The notes beneath the pieces are model-generated. The model did no database searches and was not told the DNA's origin. It saw nothing but the letters and a program-made list of their open reading frames with translations. A program made the translations under genes and the position numbers. Of a stretch of DNA of 64,000 nt, positions 49,352-59,229 are shown in pieces. Location of the stretch: the NCBI GenBank assembly GCA_001599715.1, contig BCHU01000004.1, positions 248,001-312,000 on the forward strand, in the 5' to 3' direction. This DNA comes from Phaeotremella fagi. Taxonomy: Eukaryota > Basidiomycota > Tremellomycetes > Tremellales > Phaeotremellaceae. Numbering within the stretch: position 1 is the stretch's first letter; each line of letters opens with the position of its first letter.

Positions 49352-49631
49352 AACGAACTGTACTGTACTCAACTTGAAAAAAGTAAGTGATAGAAATTAA
49401 AAGAAGGGGAAAGAAACGACCTTCAGAAATTTAATTGCTTATAGAAAAAACTAGACGACGACTCACGGAGAAAAGATCAAAGGATAAGAAATAACGATTC
49501 ACCGCCTGGTATAAAGGAGCTGGGTGCAGAGTACAAGTAAGAAGCTCGCATATTGAATTACATCATCAAAATGAATACCACGTATCATTCATAAAAATTT
49601 ACTCCTTCCTCATTACAGTATTCTACCCAGC

Positions 49632-50165
49632 TTAGCAAAGACTATGTATTTTTTGATACTGACTGAATGCCTTTTTAGTCCCTTCTTTTCTAAGTTCTTT
49701 ATAGTGTTCTGAGGCAAAATCATCTGACGACCCAGACATGACTTTGAAAAGGTACTCAGGAATCCCATCATCCGTACCAGCTGGCACAGAGCTCCACCCA
49801 TAAAACGGATCTCTTTTCGAGCCTTGACGAGACCATTGGAAATGATTTTTGAGATATGCCTTCCATACACCCTCTGGAGCTTTATCGTCTATTGTATGGC
49901 TGAACTGATACAAGGGTTTGCCTTTGTCGCGAATTTCGAATTTATGCTGCTACGTACCTTGAATAAAAGTTGGATGAGTACTGATATGAAGTTGGAAATC
50001 ATAGAAGTTTTGATAGGTTTCTTGACTGGGGGCTCGAAATTTGTTTGTTGATGTAGGACTTGGGTGATGTCAGGATTTATGTTTATTATAAATCTAAAGC
50101 ACAACTCACATGATGAGGTTATGCTCGATAGCCCCTTTAACCCCTTGTGAGGAGATTGCTGACAT
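49632..50165 (-). pseudogene. tandem family 2, copy C, with in-frame stop
   Basis: Same exon structure as A and B (exon 1 MSAISSQGVKGAIEHN, intron about 50060-50107). Frame in exon 2 is right because QETYQNFYDFQLHI aligns with the others. An in-frame TAG lies at 49950-49952 after THPTFIQGT. Downstream, still in frame, are FEIRDKGKPLYQFS, VWKAYLKNHFQW, RDPFYGW, GIPEYLFKVMSG and FASEHYKEL, ending at 49632. Probably a recently inactivated copy; alternatively readthrough, or a sequencing error. Confidence 0.7.
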
Positions 50166-50496
50166 GACTTGTACGTTTATTTGAGGAGAATGGGTGGATG
50201 AGATCAACAATCAAGTGGCGAAGAATTATTGAGAAATTCACCGTAGTGCGGTATTTCAAATTAGAAGATTGGAAGACAGTCTACCTGAATCCCGACCAAG
50301 GATGGAGCAGGGAACGAATGAAAGGGAAAACTCTTGAAGAAGGGAGGACTTGATTTTGTCTCTTTTGGGCAATGAATACTCGTGCTGACAGGAGGTACAG
50401 TAAATTCACTGTGGTACAGTATATCATATTTCATCATCAAACTTTTTCTTCATCGAATCCTATTGGTAGTTACTTCCATATCCCACCAGTCTCATA
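50166..50496. promoter_or_regulatory. spacer between copies D and C
   Basis: About 330 bp. Contains GGTACAGTA twice within about 30 bp (near 50393 and 50412), about 230-250 bp upstream of the copy C start. No other feature. Confidence 0.4.
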
Positions 50497-51003
50497 TCAG
50501 TAATTCCCGCAGTAGACAGATTTGAGAGATTCTTCTCGGTACTTCTTGAAAGCAGCTGTATTCTTCTCCAGATTGAGCTCCTTAAAATGCTCGGAAGCAA
50601 TCTCATCCGAAAGTTCTGACATCTTCCCAAGAACAGTTTCAGGAATATCACCACCACCTTCAATAGCTGTTTTATTGAACCAACCGTAACTTGGATCTCT
50701 TCCTGATCCTACCTGTGCCCAATCCAAATAAGTTTTTACAGCCGCCTTCCACTCATTTTCACTGGCTCGATCGCTCATTAAAAGAGAAGTCGTATAGAGA
50801 GGATGTTCGAGACTGGGATAGAGAATCTCGAATTCTGATGTATTTCCTCCTTCTTCTGAAGGCATTGTGAAAATGGCAAGTTGGAATTGATCGAAAAATC
50901 GAGAGGTTCGAATACATTTGAAACCCGTTTCGGAAATAAGTGGGACGTATTCATTCAGAATTCCCAAGACCTCAACCTGTTGATCGTTTTCTTTTGCTGA
51001 CAT
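50497..51003 (-). CDS. tandem family 2, copy D (unknown function), intronless
   Basis: A single intact 168-codon frame, unlike copies A-C which have one intron. Starts MSAKENDQQVEVLGILNEYV. Then FFDQFQLAIFTMPSEEG, EFEILYPSLEHPLY, EWKAAVKTYLDWAQ, GRDPSYGWFNKT, DIPETVLGKMSELSDEIASE and HFKELNLEKN. This is the best preserved member by motif completeness, and possibly the ancestral copy, or one that lost its intron. No domain recognised. Flanked by CDC20 (divergent). Confidence 0.78.
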   Translation of the reverse strand: MSAKENDQQVEVLGILNEYVPLISETGFKCIRTSRFFDQFQLAIFTMPSEEGGNTSEFEILYPSLEHPLYTTSLLMSDRASENEWKAAVKTYLDWAQVGSGRDPSYGWFNKTAIEGGGDIPETVLGKMSELSDEIASEHFKELNLEKNTAAFKKYREESLKSVYCGNY

Positions 51004-51556
51004 ACTTGTTTATTGTTGAATTTGATCTGTTGAAGGAAGTTGTAAAGATTGAAAGCCACTTATAGGAAAATCCTGCAATTTCAAAACTCAGTCAAATGTC
51101 ATTCATCAACGGAAATGAAAAGAAAGGAGCGCTTTAGACAAAGGAAATGGTAAATTCCACTTGTATGAACTCCGCACATTGAACAATGTGCCACTCTGCC
51201 ACTCAGTCCCCCACCATGTCCAAATTGGTTACGAACCATTAAGTACTTCTCCGAAAAGGGCTTATGAGAGCTGTATAACATCGAGAAATCATCGAGTTGG
51301 GTTACATGATGTTGATTCGATGCTCAAGAGTGATAGCTCCAGAGAAACAAGAAGAATTTGTTTCGAGGTTCTTGTTTCTACCTGACTCTCTTACGTAATA
51401 TTTACTGTCGATTGGCGCGCCTGCTTTTTAATGCTAAACAATTCAATCAAATCAAAACATCCATTTCTCTCTCATATACTTCTTTATTTCTTATCCATCC
51501 CACTCGTTCACGCTGTCAAGGCTTTCATATCCACCATACTCCTATACTAACCAAAC
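51004..51556. promoter_or_regulatory. divergent promoter, family 2 copy D / CDC20
   Basis: About 550 bp. A pyrimidine tract (CTCTCTCATATACTTC) precedes the CDC20 start. No specific site recognised. Confidence 0.45.
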
Positions 51557-53425
51557 ATGTTGACAGAAAGTGCTATCGATAACATTCCCGGTGATGTGTA
51601 AGTGGAAACGAACAATCGTTGGATGACTATCTACAGTTATTAATAACATCCACAGCACCAACCCCTTCATTTCTAAATCCACCAAAACATCTCCTGTCAA
51701 GGGAGCTAGGTCTGTTAGTGATGATATCAACTCCTTACGTGAAGGTATGGGTCGAATGGATATAATCGGTAGAAGCGGGAGCGATGTCAACACCTCATTG
51801 AGAGAACCTGAACGAAAAGATTCAGGTCGAGGACGAGAGGTGTGTGCATATTATTATTCAGCTATATGTCTACTGACCCCAGCACAGCTTGATAGATTTG
51901 TTCCATCCAGACCTGCTTCTTTACATCATTCTTCACACTCTTCTTCTACACTACCGACCCTGGCCCTCGATTCACATACTCCAGACACATCAATGTCCAT
52001 CGAACATTCTCTGTCTGATCTCACAACTTCCTCAATCTCAGCTACGTTAGGTATACCTCAACCATCAAGACGTATCTTATCATTCAGAGCTGCTCCCCCA
52101 CCAGCTTCTCACGCAACATCACATCTTGACGTTCAACGGAATTACCTACTCCACTCATCCGCCTCCTCTAGTAGAGGAACAACTACAACTGGACCTGCTG
52201 CCGCTGCAGGAGCTAAAAAACGTTCCCCACCTTACGTAGCCGATAGAGTTCTTGATGCTCCAGGATTTGCTGATGATTATTATTTAAATCTTATCGATTG
52301 GAGTTGTGCTAATAGGGTCGCGATTGGTTTGGGCGATGTTGGATATGTTTGGGATGCAGAGACGGGTGATGTCAACGCTCTCGGTGGAGAATCTTCGGGG
52401 TAAGTCAAAAATCAATCATTTTTCAATGAGTTCATTCCTTATTTTACTTTAGCGACAGCACAACCCCTGTAACTTCAGTATCATGGTCTACCGACGGATC
52501 GTACCTCGCCATCGGTAACGACGCCGGAGAGGTTGAGATCTGGGATGTAGAAGAAGGGAAGAAAATGAGAGTCATGGGTGGACATGCTGCACGTATCCCC
52601 TCACTTTCATGGAACGGTCACGTCTTATCCTCAGGTTGTAAAGACGGAAGTATCTATCATCACGACGTCAGAGTTGCTAGACACAAGGTCATGGAATTGA
52701 TTGGTCATACCGCAGAAGTCTGTGGCTTGTCTTGGAGAGCTGATGGACAGATGTTGGCTAGTGGTGGAAATGACAACGCTGTCAATTGTTGGGAGTGAGT
52801 GCAAGACCTGTACATTGTTGTGGATTTCGCTGACCAGTTGCAGTGGTCGTATTGGTCAATCCGTTCTCCAAACTGGTGATGGAGTTCCAAGGGGAACCGC
52901 GAAATGGACAAAACGTAATCACACTGCAGCCGTCAAGGTGAGTTGATAGCTTCCCCGTAAATACCAGGTTTAGACAAGCTAACAACCATATAGGCACTTG
53001 CTTGGTGTCCGTGGCAATCTAATCTCCTAGCATCAGGAGGTGGATCTCAAGATCAAACAATCCATTTCTGGAGCACGACGACTGGAGCTAGAACCTCCTC
53101 CCTCCCTACGGCATCTCAAGTAACATCCTTGATCTGGTCACCCCATTCAAAAGAGATTCTCTCAACCCACGGTTTCCCAGATAACAACATTTGCTTATGG
53201 TCTTATCCATCTTTAACCAAAATTTATGATGTACCAGCACACGATGCTAGAGTATTATGTAGTTCGTTAAGTCCTGATGGATGCACGGTTGCTACTGGTG
53301 CTGGTGATGAGAATTTGAAATTTTGGAAAATATGGGAACCTAAGGTTGTGGGTAGGAAGGGTAGTTCGGAGGAAGGTGAGAGATATGGAATGGGTAAAAG
53401 TAAGAGTTCGGTTAGAATTCGATGA
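51557..53425 (+). CDS. CDC20: CDC20, APC/C activator WD40 protein
   Basis: Cdc20 recruits mitotic substrates to the anaphase-promoting complex. Exon 1 is MLTESAIDNIPGDV; then KTSPVKGARSVSDDINSLRE. The C-box is at DRFVPSRPAS (consensus DR-F/Y-I-P; here Val for Ile). Further on RRILSFR, then VADRVLDAPGFADDYYLNLI, DWS and seven WD blades, e.g. VTSVSWSTDGSYLAIGN, HKVMELIGHTAEVCGLSW and ALAWCPWQSNLLASGG, ending with the APC-binding tail IR. The DDYYLNL block favours Cdc20 over Cdh1. Several introns; two in the N-terminal portion. About 500 aa. Confidence 0.87.
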
Positions 53426-53614
53426 TTGATCAAGGGTTGGGGGAATTGTATTCGTATTTCTTGTTCTTAGTTCTTTGCTTGATGTATCTTTGACGATGGA
53501 ATGATATACATGCTTGAGTGATTGATGAAGAACGATGCTAAGCTATACACTGGACTACACTACATGATTACAACATTTACACTATCACCATTAAAAATGT
53601 CTTGATTACTCGCC

Positions 53615-56132
53615 CTACTGAGTGGTACAGGGTTGAGGCTCCTCATCATCAATCTCTTGGTCAATGAAAACTCCAGGACGAACTTCAACACGTCTACTTC
53701 TCGTAGCAATGATATTACGAAGCATATCTCTAACATTAGGTTGATTCAGCATCGCACTCGTGAAGATCGAATCTGAATCCAATAAATGATCTGAGTTGTT
53801 ATAACTATATGGTCGGGTGTTGGCTTGGATGATCGAATCTCGTAGATGAAGTCTCTTGAATGAATCTTCTGGTTGTAAGGTTCTTGTGGGTGGTGCGAAT
53901 AGTTTTATAGTTGAATCGATACCACTGACGGCTATTACGGGTAGTGTAGGATGTTGCTCTACAACTGTTTACATATGAGTTAGTAGACGAATGATGATTT
54001 AAGAGAAGGAGGGAATTACCATTCACAACTGATCCATCACCTTCCCATATCCCTTCCAATCTACCAGTGACTTTATCCCAAACGAAGAAATGTCCATCAT
54101 CACTACCAGAACAAACTTTATCTGAACGATAGCCTAAAAAGTTACCTAAATCATAATAAGCCTTGCATTGTCGATTAGAAATGGGGATCAACGTACAATC
54201 TTTGACAGTTTCTTCGTTTTTGGCACCTTTAAAACTTCTTCTTGGATATATCATCTCAACACCACCGAATTCTCCTGCATCACTTCCTACACCGATACCC
54301 CATGGGTCATCATCGTCATCTTCTTCGTCCTCTTCGTCGAAGTCTTCCATTTCATTGAAATCATCCTCGTCAAACCAATCATCTTCTTCTAACTCCATTT
54401 CATCGTCTTCTTCAAAATCTCCATTTATCCCCTCAAGCTCGCCCATGTCTATAGAACAATCAAACAGTCAGACATCTTCCGACCAAAAAGTTAAAATGAC
54501 TTGCCATCAAGTTCTATCAATAATTCCCTTCTATCATCCTCGTCCTGCGGTGGAGAACTAGGTCCAATATCAATATCATCCCCATCCGTACCCCTCAAAT
54601 CCTCAGCTACACCCTCAAGGTCAGATTTAGCTGTATTCAAAGCTGGATGTGGTACCGAAGAATCTTGGATATCCATGTTGGGAGCGGTAGAAGGTGACTC
54701 AAGGCTAGTGCGCATTCTCTTTCGTGAACCTGTAGACGAATTCGAATCGCCATTGATTCCATCAGGTGGTGATCTGGAACCAGAAGGTGACAAATGTAAG
54801 TGCCCGTTACGAGGTCTTACCGCGCTGTCTATTTTGTGTTTCGGTTTGGAAGTGAACAAAGTCGGAGAAGCAGATTTTTGTTTCGCTGACGTAGTTGCTG
54901 GATCGTCATATATCGAGAAAAGAGAAGTCGAGTGGGAGGCGAAAGCCACAATGACCTGTAAATGAGATCAGTTGGTCCATGAGCGATAATACACCCTACT
55001 CACTTCATCAGCATGGTCTGGACTCATTTTGACACAAGTGACATGTCTTGGAGATCTATACACTCTCGAATTAGGAGCCTGTGAAACCTCACTAGGACCT
55101 TTCTCCCATTCTTCATTGGATAAACCAAGTCGACGGACACAATGAACTTGTCCCGAACTTTTGATACTATTCCCCCAAGAGGGTGATTGTCTCTGCAACA
55201 TCCTTCTGTCACAGACGAAAGCCTGAATCATTTAGTAATAATTCATGTACAGCAATGGAATAACTCACACAATCCGTCCTACCAGCTACGGTAAAGAGAT
55301 GAGGTGTAACCGTACTAACACTAAGACTATAAAGATCTACACCAGCGGGAGCATGAAATAAAGGTTCTGGACATTCTGTTCGACAAGTATGTGGTCGTCT
55401 CAGATCATGTTGTCGAACAGTACCATCTTCAGAGACGGTCAAGAACAAATGGGGTGAGTTTTCAGTAGCGATTCGTTTAGTTCTGTCGGTATGACATTTC
55501 AGGACGCGAACACTGAGTCATGAGTCAAAGACGATTGATGAATAGACAAGAAGGATGTATTCACCCAGAACCACTTTGACCCCAAAGTTCGTCCCTTCCA
55601 CCACGACCTAATTCTGCTCTACCTAATCGCTCCACTTCGAAAATACGAACATCTCTATCTCCGGCACAACTAACTATAGTGGGTGTAGATGCGTTAGGCA
55701 GATATTTAGCTGAAAAGATATTTGATCGATGACCTGTTGAGATTGTATCCAGGAGTTTTAAAGGATGGGGCGAAGCGTTTTCGTTACTCGACGAAGACGA
55801 GGTCCCCCATATACAGATTCTGAAGGTCAGTCAGACGTTGATTGATTTGGCCTGCGTACCTTTTATCATCTGATCCGGAAAGTAAGGTTGAACCATCATC
55901 AGACCAGGAGAGAGCGTTCACGCATCTGTGAAAAAGATACGATTAGTTGATCTGAAATGAGATAAGAACTGTATAAATCAACTTACCCCCGATGTCCATC
56001 CCTTTCTTCTGAACTACCTAAGACTTGAACACGATCCAATGACTTCCAAGCGCTTTCATCGAATTGTCGAACAACTGGATCCCTGTGATGAGCGAAAGGG
56101 CGTGGAAGGGGATGTAAAGTATGTCTGGGCAT
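53615..56132 (-). CDS. DCAF8/WDTC1-like WD40 protein
   Basis: A WD40 protein of the DDB1-CUL4 associated factor type, a substrate receptor for a CRL4 ubiquitin ligase by family analogy. Exons from the ATG at 56132: MPRHTLHPLPRPFAHHRDP, then blades CVNALSWSDDGSTLLSGSDD, GHRSNIFSAKYLPN, LFLTVSEDGTVRQHDLRR. A Ser/Pro-rich insertion and an acidic tract (53805-54446, EDDDDDPWG) separate the last blades. Those last blades are the diagnostic block KVCSGSDDGHFFVWDKVTG and EQHPTLPVIAVSGIDSTIKL. Stop TAG at 53615-53617. About eight exons. Confidence 0.78.
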
Positions 56133-56334
56133 AGTTGTTAGATATGATTGTGTACTGCTTGGTTGATAAAATGATTCATTTTAGCATTTTAAGTGTGGGG
56201 ATGAACGTTGAATTGGAAGGATGAGATGAAAGTTGTTTGTTGCTGAAACTCAAATGACGTTCAGTGGCAAATTGTAAAGTGGCATAAAAACTAGTACAAT
56301 ATTACATTACATTATCGATCCTCTATCTATGTCC

Positions 56335-58350
56335 CTAACCATCCACAAAATAGCATGAACTAGCACCTAATGCTCGTCCAGATAATTTCCCAGACACGAA
56401 TTCACCCTTAAGCTCACTACAACTTTGAATCATACCCACAGTCTCCCCCGAAATCTCCGAACCATTGACATCAATCTCATTCAATTCTCCTATAACCTCA
56501 CCCATATTCTCCTTCCTACCCTTTTTCCAACCAGTCACCAGACTAGCTCTGGAAGGCCAAGATTGAGCTGTTGCACTCGTGACCAGATTTTGTGGCTTAT
56601 TCGTATTCGGCGGTGTGAGTTGTATAACAGGTATGGAAGGTTTGTTAGATGGTTTTTCTTTTGCTTTGGAACCGTTAGGTAGTTCGGGTACTTTGATTGA
56701 TTTGGAAAGCGTCCCCGACGATGGTCTTGGAATAGGTTCGATTGGTAGAGGTACGAAGTTGGTTAAAGAGCTGTAATTCGTTGGTGAATTCGATAATACA
56801 ACATTGGGAGTAATCGATTCGGACTTCTCCACTAGATTTATCGCGGAGAAGTTTGATAATTTGACACCTAACGATGCGGAAGTACTTCCATGTAAAATAC
56901 CTACTCCAGGTGCTAATGACCAAAGAGGAACTCTACTAACCGACCCTGTAATGTCACTGATAGCAGTGAGTTTATCTGTTGGACTATCGAGGGAGAGCTT
57001 CTGCATCTGATCGCTAATAACTGATAAAGCAGCTACCGGTTGTGGAGGATATTGTTTTTCAGGGAATGAATGAGATTTAGAAAATCCCTCATCGAAGTTC
57101 CATTCACGATTAGTTTTTTTGGGTAAAACAGTTGATGATACAGGTAACGGATCGGAATGTTCTTTTTCTTTTTTGATTATTTTGTTTTCTTTCTTTGAAT
57201 TGGTTGGCAGAGAATTCGTTGGGGTTAGACGTGTTGGTGAATCGAATTTTTTCGTGGGTGAATCTGCGGGGAAGGCGTACATTGACATTGGCACTGCGTG
57301 ATGCAGTGCAAGATCTAGTGGTCGATGTTCTCGGATTCGTGTTTCTAACGGTGAAAAGATGTATGTCGGAGGGGAAGCTGTTAAAGCCCAAGATGACAGC
57401 GAAGCCAAATGGTTTCTAATTAAAAACAATCAATTTTGACCAAAATAACGAGGGGTGCTAACTTACTCCGTAACTTTTGATCCTATATAAGATACAACAA
57501 TAATTCTTGGAGGCGGTTGACAAACTCTTGCGATATGACTAAAGACAGCTTGAGCGGGTAAAGGTTCAAAAGTTCCATTCTCCACTAAAAGGTGTGCGAG
57601 TCACTTGTGAGTGGCGAAAAGCACAAAAGATGATGGAAAACTTACAATAATCAATCTTTACAACTGGATCATGAAGGACTGAGAAAGGTTGTGGAACAGG
57701 ATTTCTGAGTCTACCTAAAGAATCTCGATAATTCAAGGGGAGCTGATAATCGCCTGTTGTGTAAGGTGAACGACCGACTGAAGTGTTGTTGAATCGGTAT
57801 TTGAGATGAAGGACGTGAACGTTTGAATAAGTCTGACCTGCTAGATACTATTTCAATTTTATCAGTAAGAGTTCAATGTCGGGAAGGAATAAATGGTATC
57901 TCAAGTTACTCGGCAGGAAGAGTGAATCAGAAAACTAACCCTAGCATGATCCAATAATCTAACTGAATCCTTGAAATCCTCACTACTTTTAATCCCTTCA
58001 GCACCATCATTAGGGGTCCTCATATAACTCGAAAAATTACAGAACAAATACAAAGCGTCTCGAATAGGAAGATCCGGTGATAGAGGTCTTAAAATCGGAT
58101 GACGAGTTGAAGTTGTAGGTGAGAGAGAGGTATCGAAACTCAAAGGTGGAGATGGATAAGGTCGACCTTGGGATTCACTGCTGATCATCACTCTTTCAGA
58201 TTGGAATTCGGGTTTATCAACTTGGATAGTGGTTTTCGTTTCATCTTCGGTGAGAGGGGTTGTTGGGGTTAGACTGTGTTTTGAGAGTGGTGAATTTTGG
58301 GATATGGGGATTATCATACTTGGTTGAGAAGGTTTTAAAGCTGTCGCCAT
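56335..58350 (-). CDS. unknown protein, Ser/Pro-rich, ~550 aa
   Basis: Four exons. MATALKPSQPSMIIPISQNS opens a disordered N-terminus. The folded-looking part runs through RDALYLFCNFSSYMRTP, KDSVRLLDHARYL, YSNVHVLHLKYRFNN and VKIDY, then FSHIARVCQPPPRIIVVSYI. The large last exon is Ser/Pro/Asn-rich with short hydrophobic patches (RVPLWSLAPGVGILHGS) and ends GRALGASSCYFVDG. No domain recognised. Adjacent to the DCAF-like gene, same strand, with 200 bp between. The longer frame starting at 58446 would add a hydrophobic N-terminus but lacks support. Confidence 0.6.
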
Positions 58351-58623
58351 TCTGAACGTTATTGATATGATCAGCGTCAACACATGACTTCCCATTCTTC
58401 TCAATAGGAAAAAAGTTATAAACAACATACCCGTAAGAAAATACAAGAGGAGAAAGAAAACCTATATTCCACTTGAACTAATCTATTATAAACTACTGTA
58501 AACCTGTTTCTAATCTGAGATCGCCTTCTTGAGAAGAAACCTCTCTCTTTCTTTTTGTTCGTTTCGTTTCCGGGAAAACTTGATAGAAGATAGGGATGAC
58601 GACTATGATAAAAAGTGTATTAG
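58351..58623. other. intergenic, no gene seen
   Basis: Upstream of the unknown protein gene (58350). Contains a TTCTTTCTTTTTGTTCG-like pyrimidine tract on the + strand. No other feature. Confidence 0.4.
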
Positions 58624-59142
58624 AAGGTAAGCGAATGTGTTATAATAAAGGATCTACGATATAACTGTAGCTCATCAACTGGTAAGTACCATAAAGTACA
58701 AAAATTTGTCGATGGTGAATCTCAATTCCCTAGTTTCATCCTAAGGCCACAAGATGATACTCTAGAATTTCTTCTCGTTATTTATTCTCGATTCGTTGAT
58801 CATTGTTTAGGATGTGAAAAGTCTTATGACAAGATACAACAAAGGACAGTGATTCGCCACCAGACAACACAGGAAACTTTGATCTCGATCGTTCATCTCC
58901 TTGTTTTCAATCCTCAATATCGATATCTCTTCCTTTCAGTCGCTCCTTTATCCAACTTTTCACTCTTACTGTACCTCCTTAAATCGACTTTGATCCTTGA
59001 AAGCTCGATTCAATGGCGTGACTCGGTAGGAAGTCCAGATCTTGATAGCCTTCTTTTCATTTTTACACAAGAGTTTGCATCCAATGCATCAATGGATGAT
59101 TCGTATCAGTATAATAATTCAATAGTCCAGGTATACGAATAA
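58624..59142 (+). other. 173-codon stop-free frame without ATG
   Basis: The frame is open from just after a TAG (58621-58623) to 59142 but has no ATG before a GTG at 58849. The encoded stretch reads YHKVQKFVDGESQFPSFILR and later FNPQYRYLFLSVAPLSNFSL. An upstream ATG (near 58595) with a GTAAGC donor cannot be joined in this frame directly. It may be a gene with an unseen first exon or chance. It lies between convergent-looking minus-strand genes; no similarity recognised. Confidence 0.3.
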
Positions 59143-59229
59143 GAACAATGCAATAATGATTACTATATGTATGCGACTAATGCTAGTTATTGATATATAA
59201 TTTAGATCCACTGAACAAGAAAACAACTC

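Noticed and set aside
54163..54561. Serine-rich + strand frame, 132 codons
   Set aside because: Antisense shadow of the Glu/Asp tract in the DCAF-like gene; poly-Ser arises from complementing GAA/GAT codons.
58595..58770. A micro-gene ATG...11-nt exon model upstream of the stop-free frame
   Set aside because: The join gives only a 21-residue peptide and does not open the long frame; too speculative.
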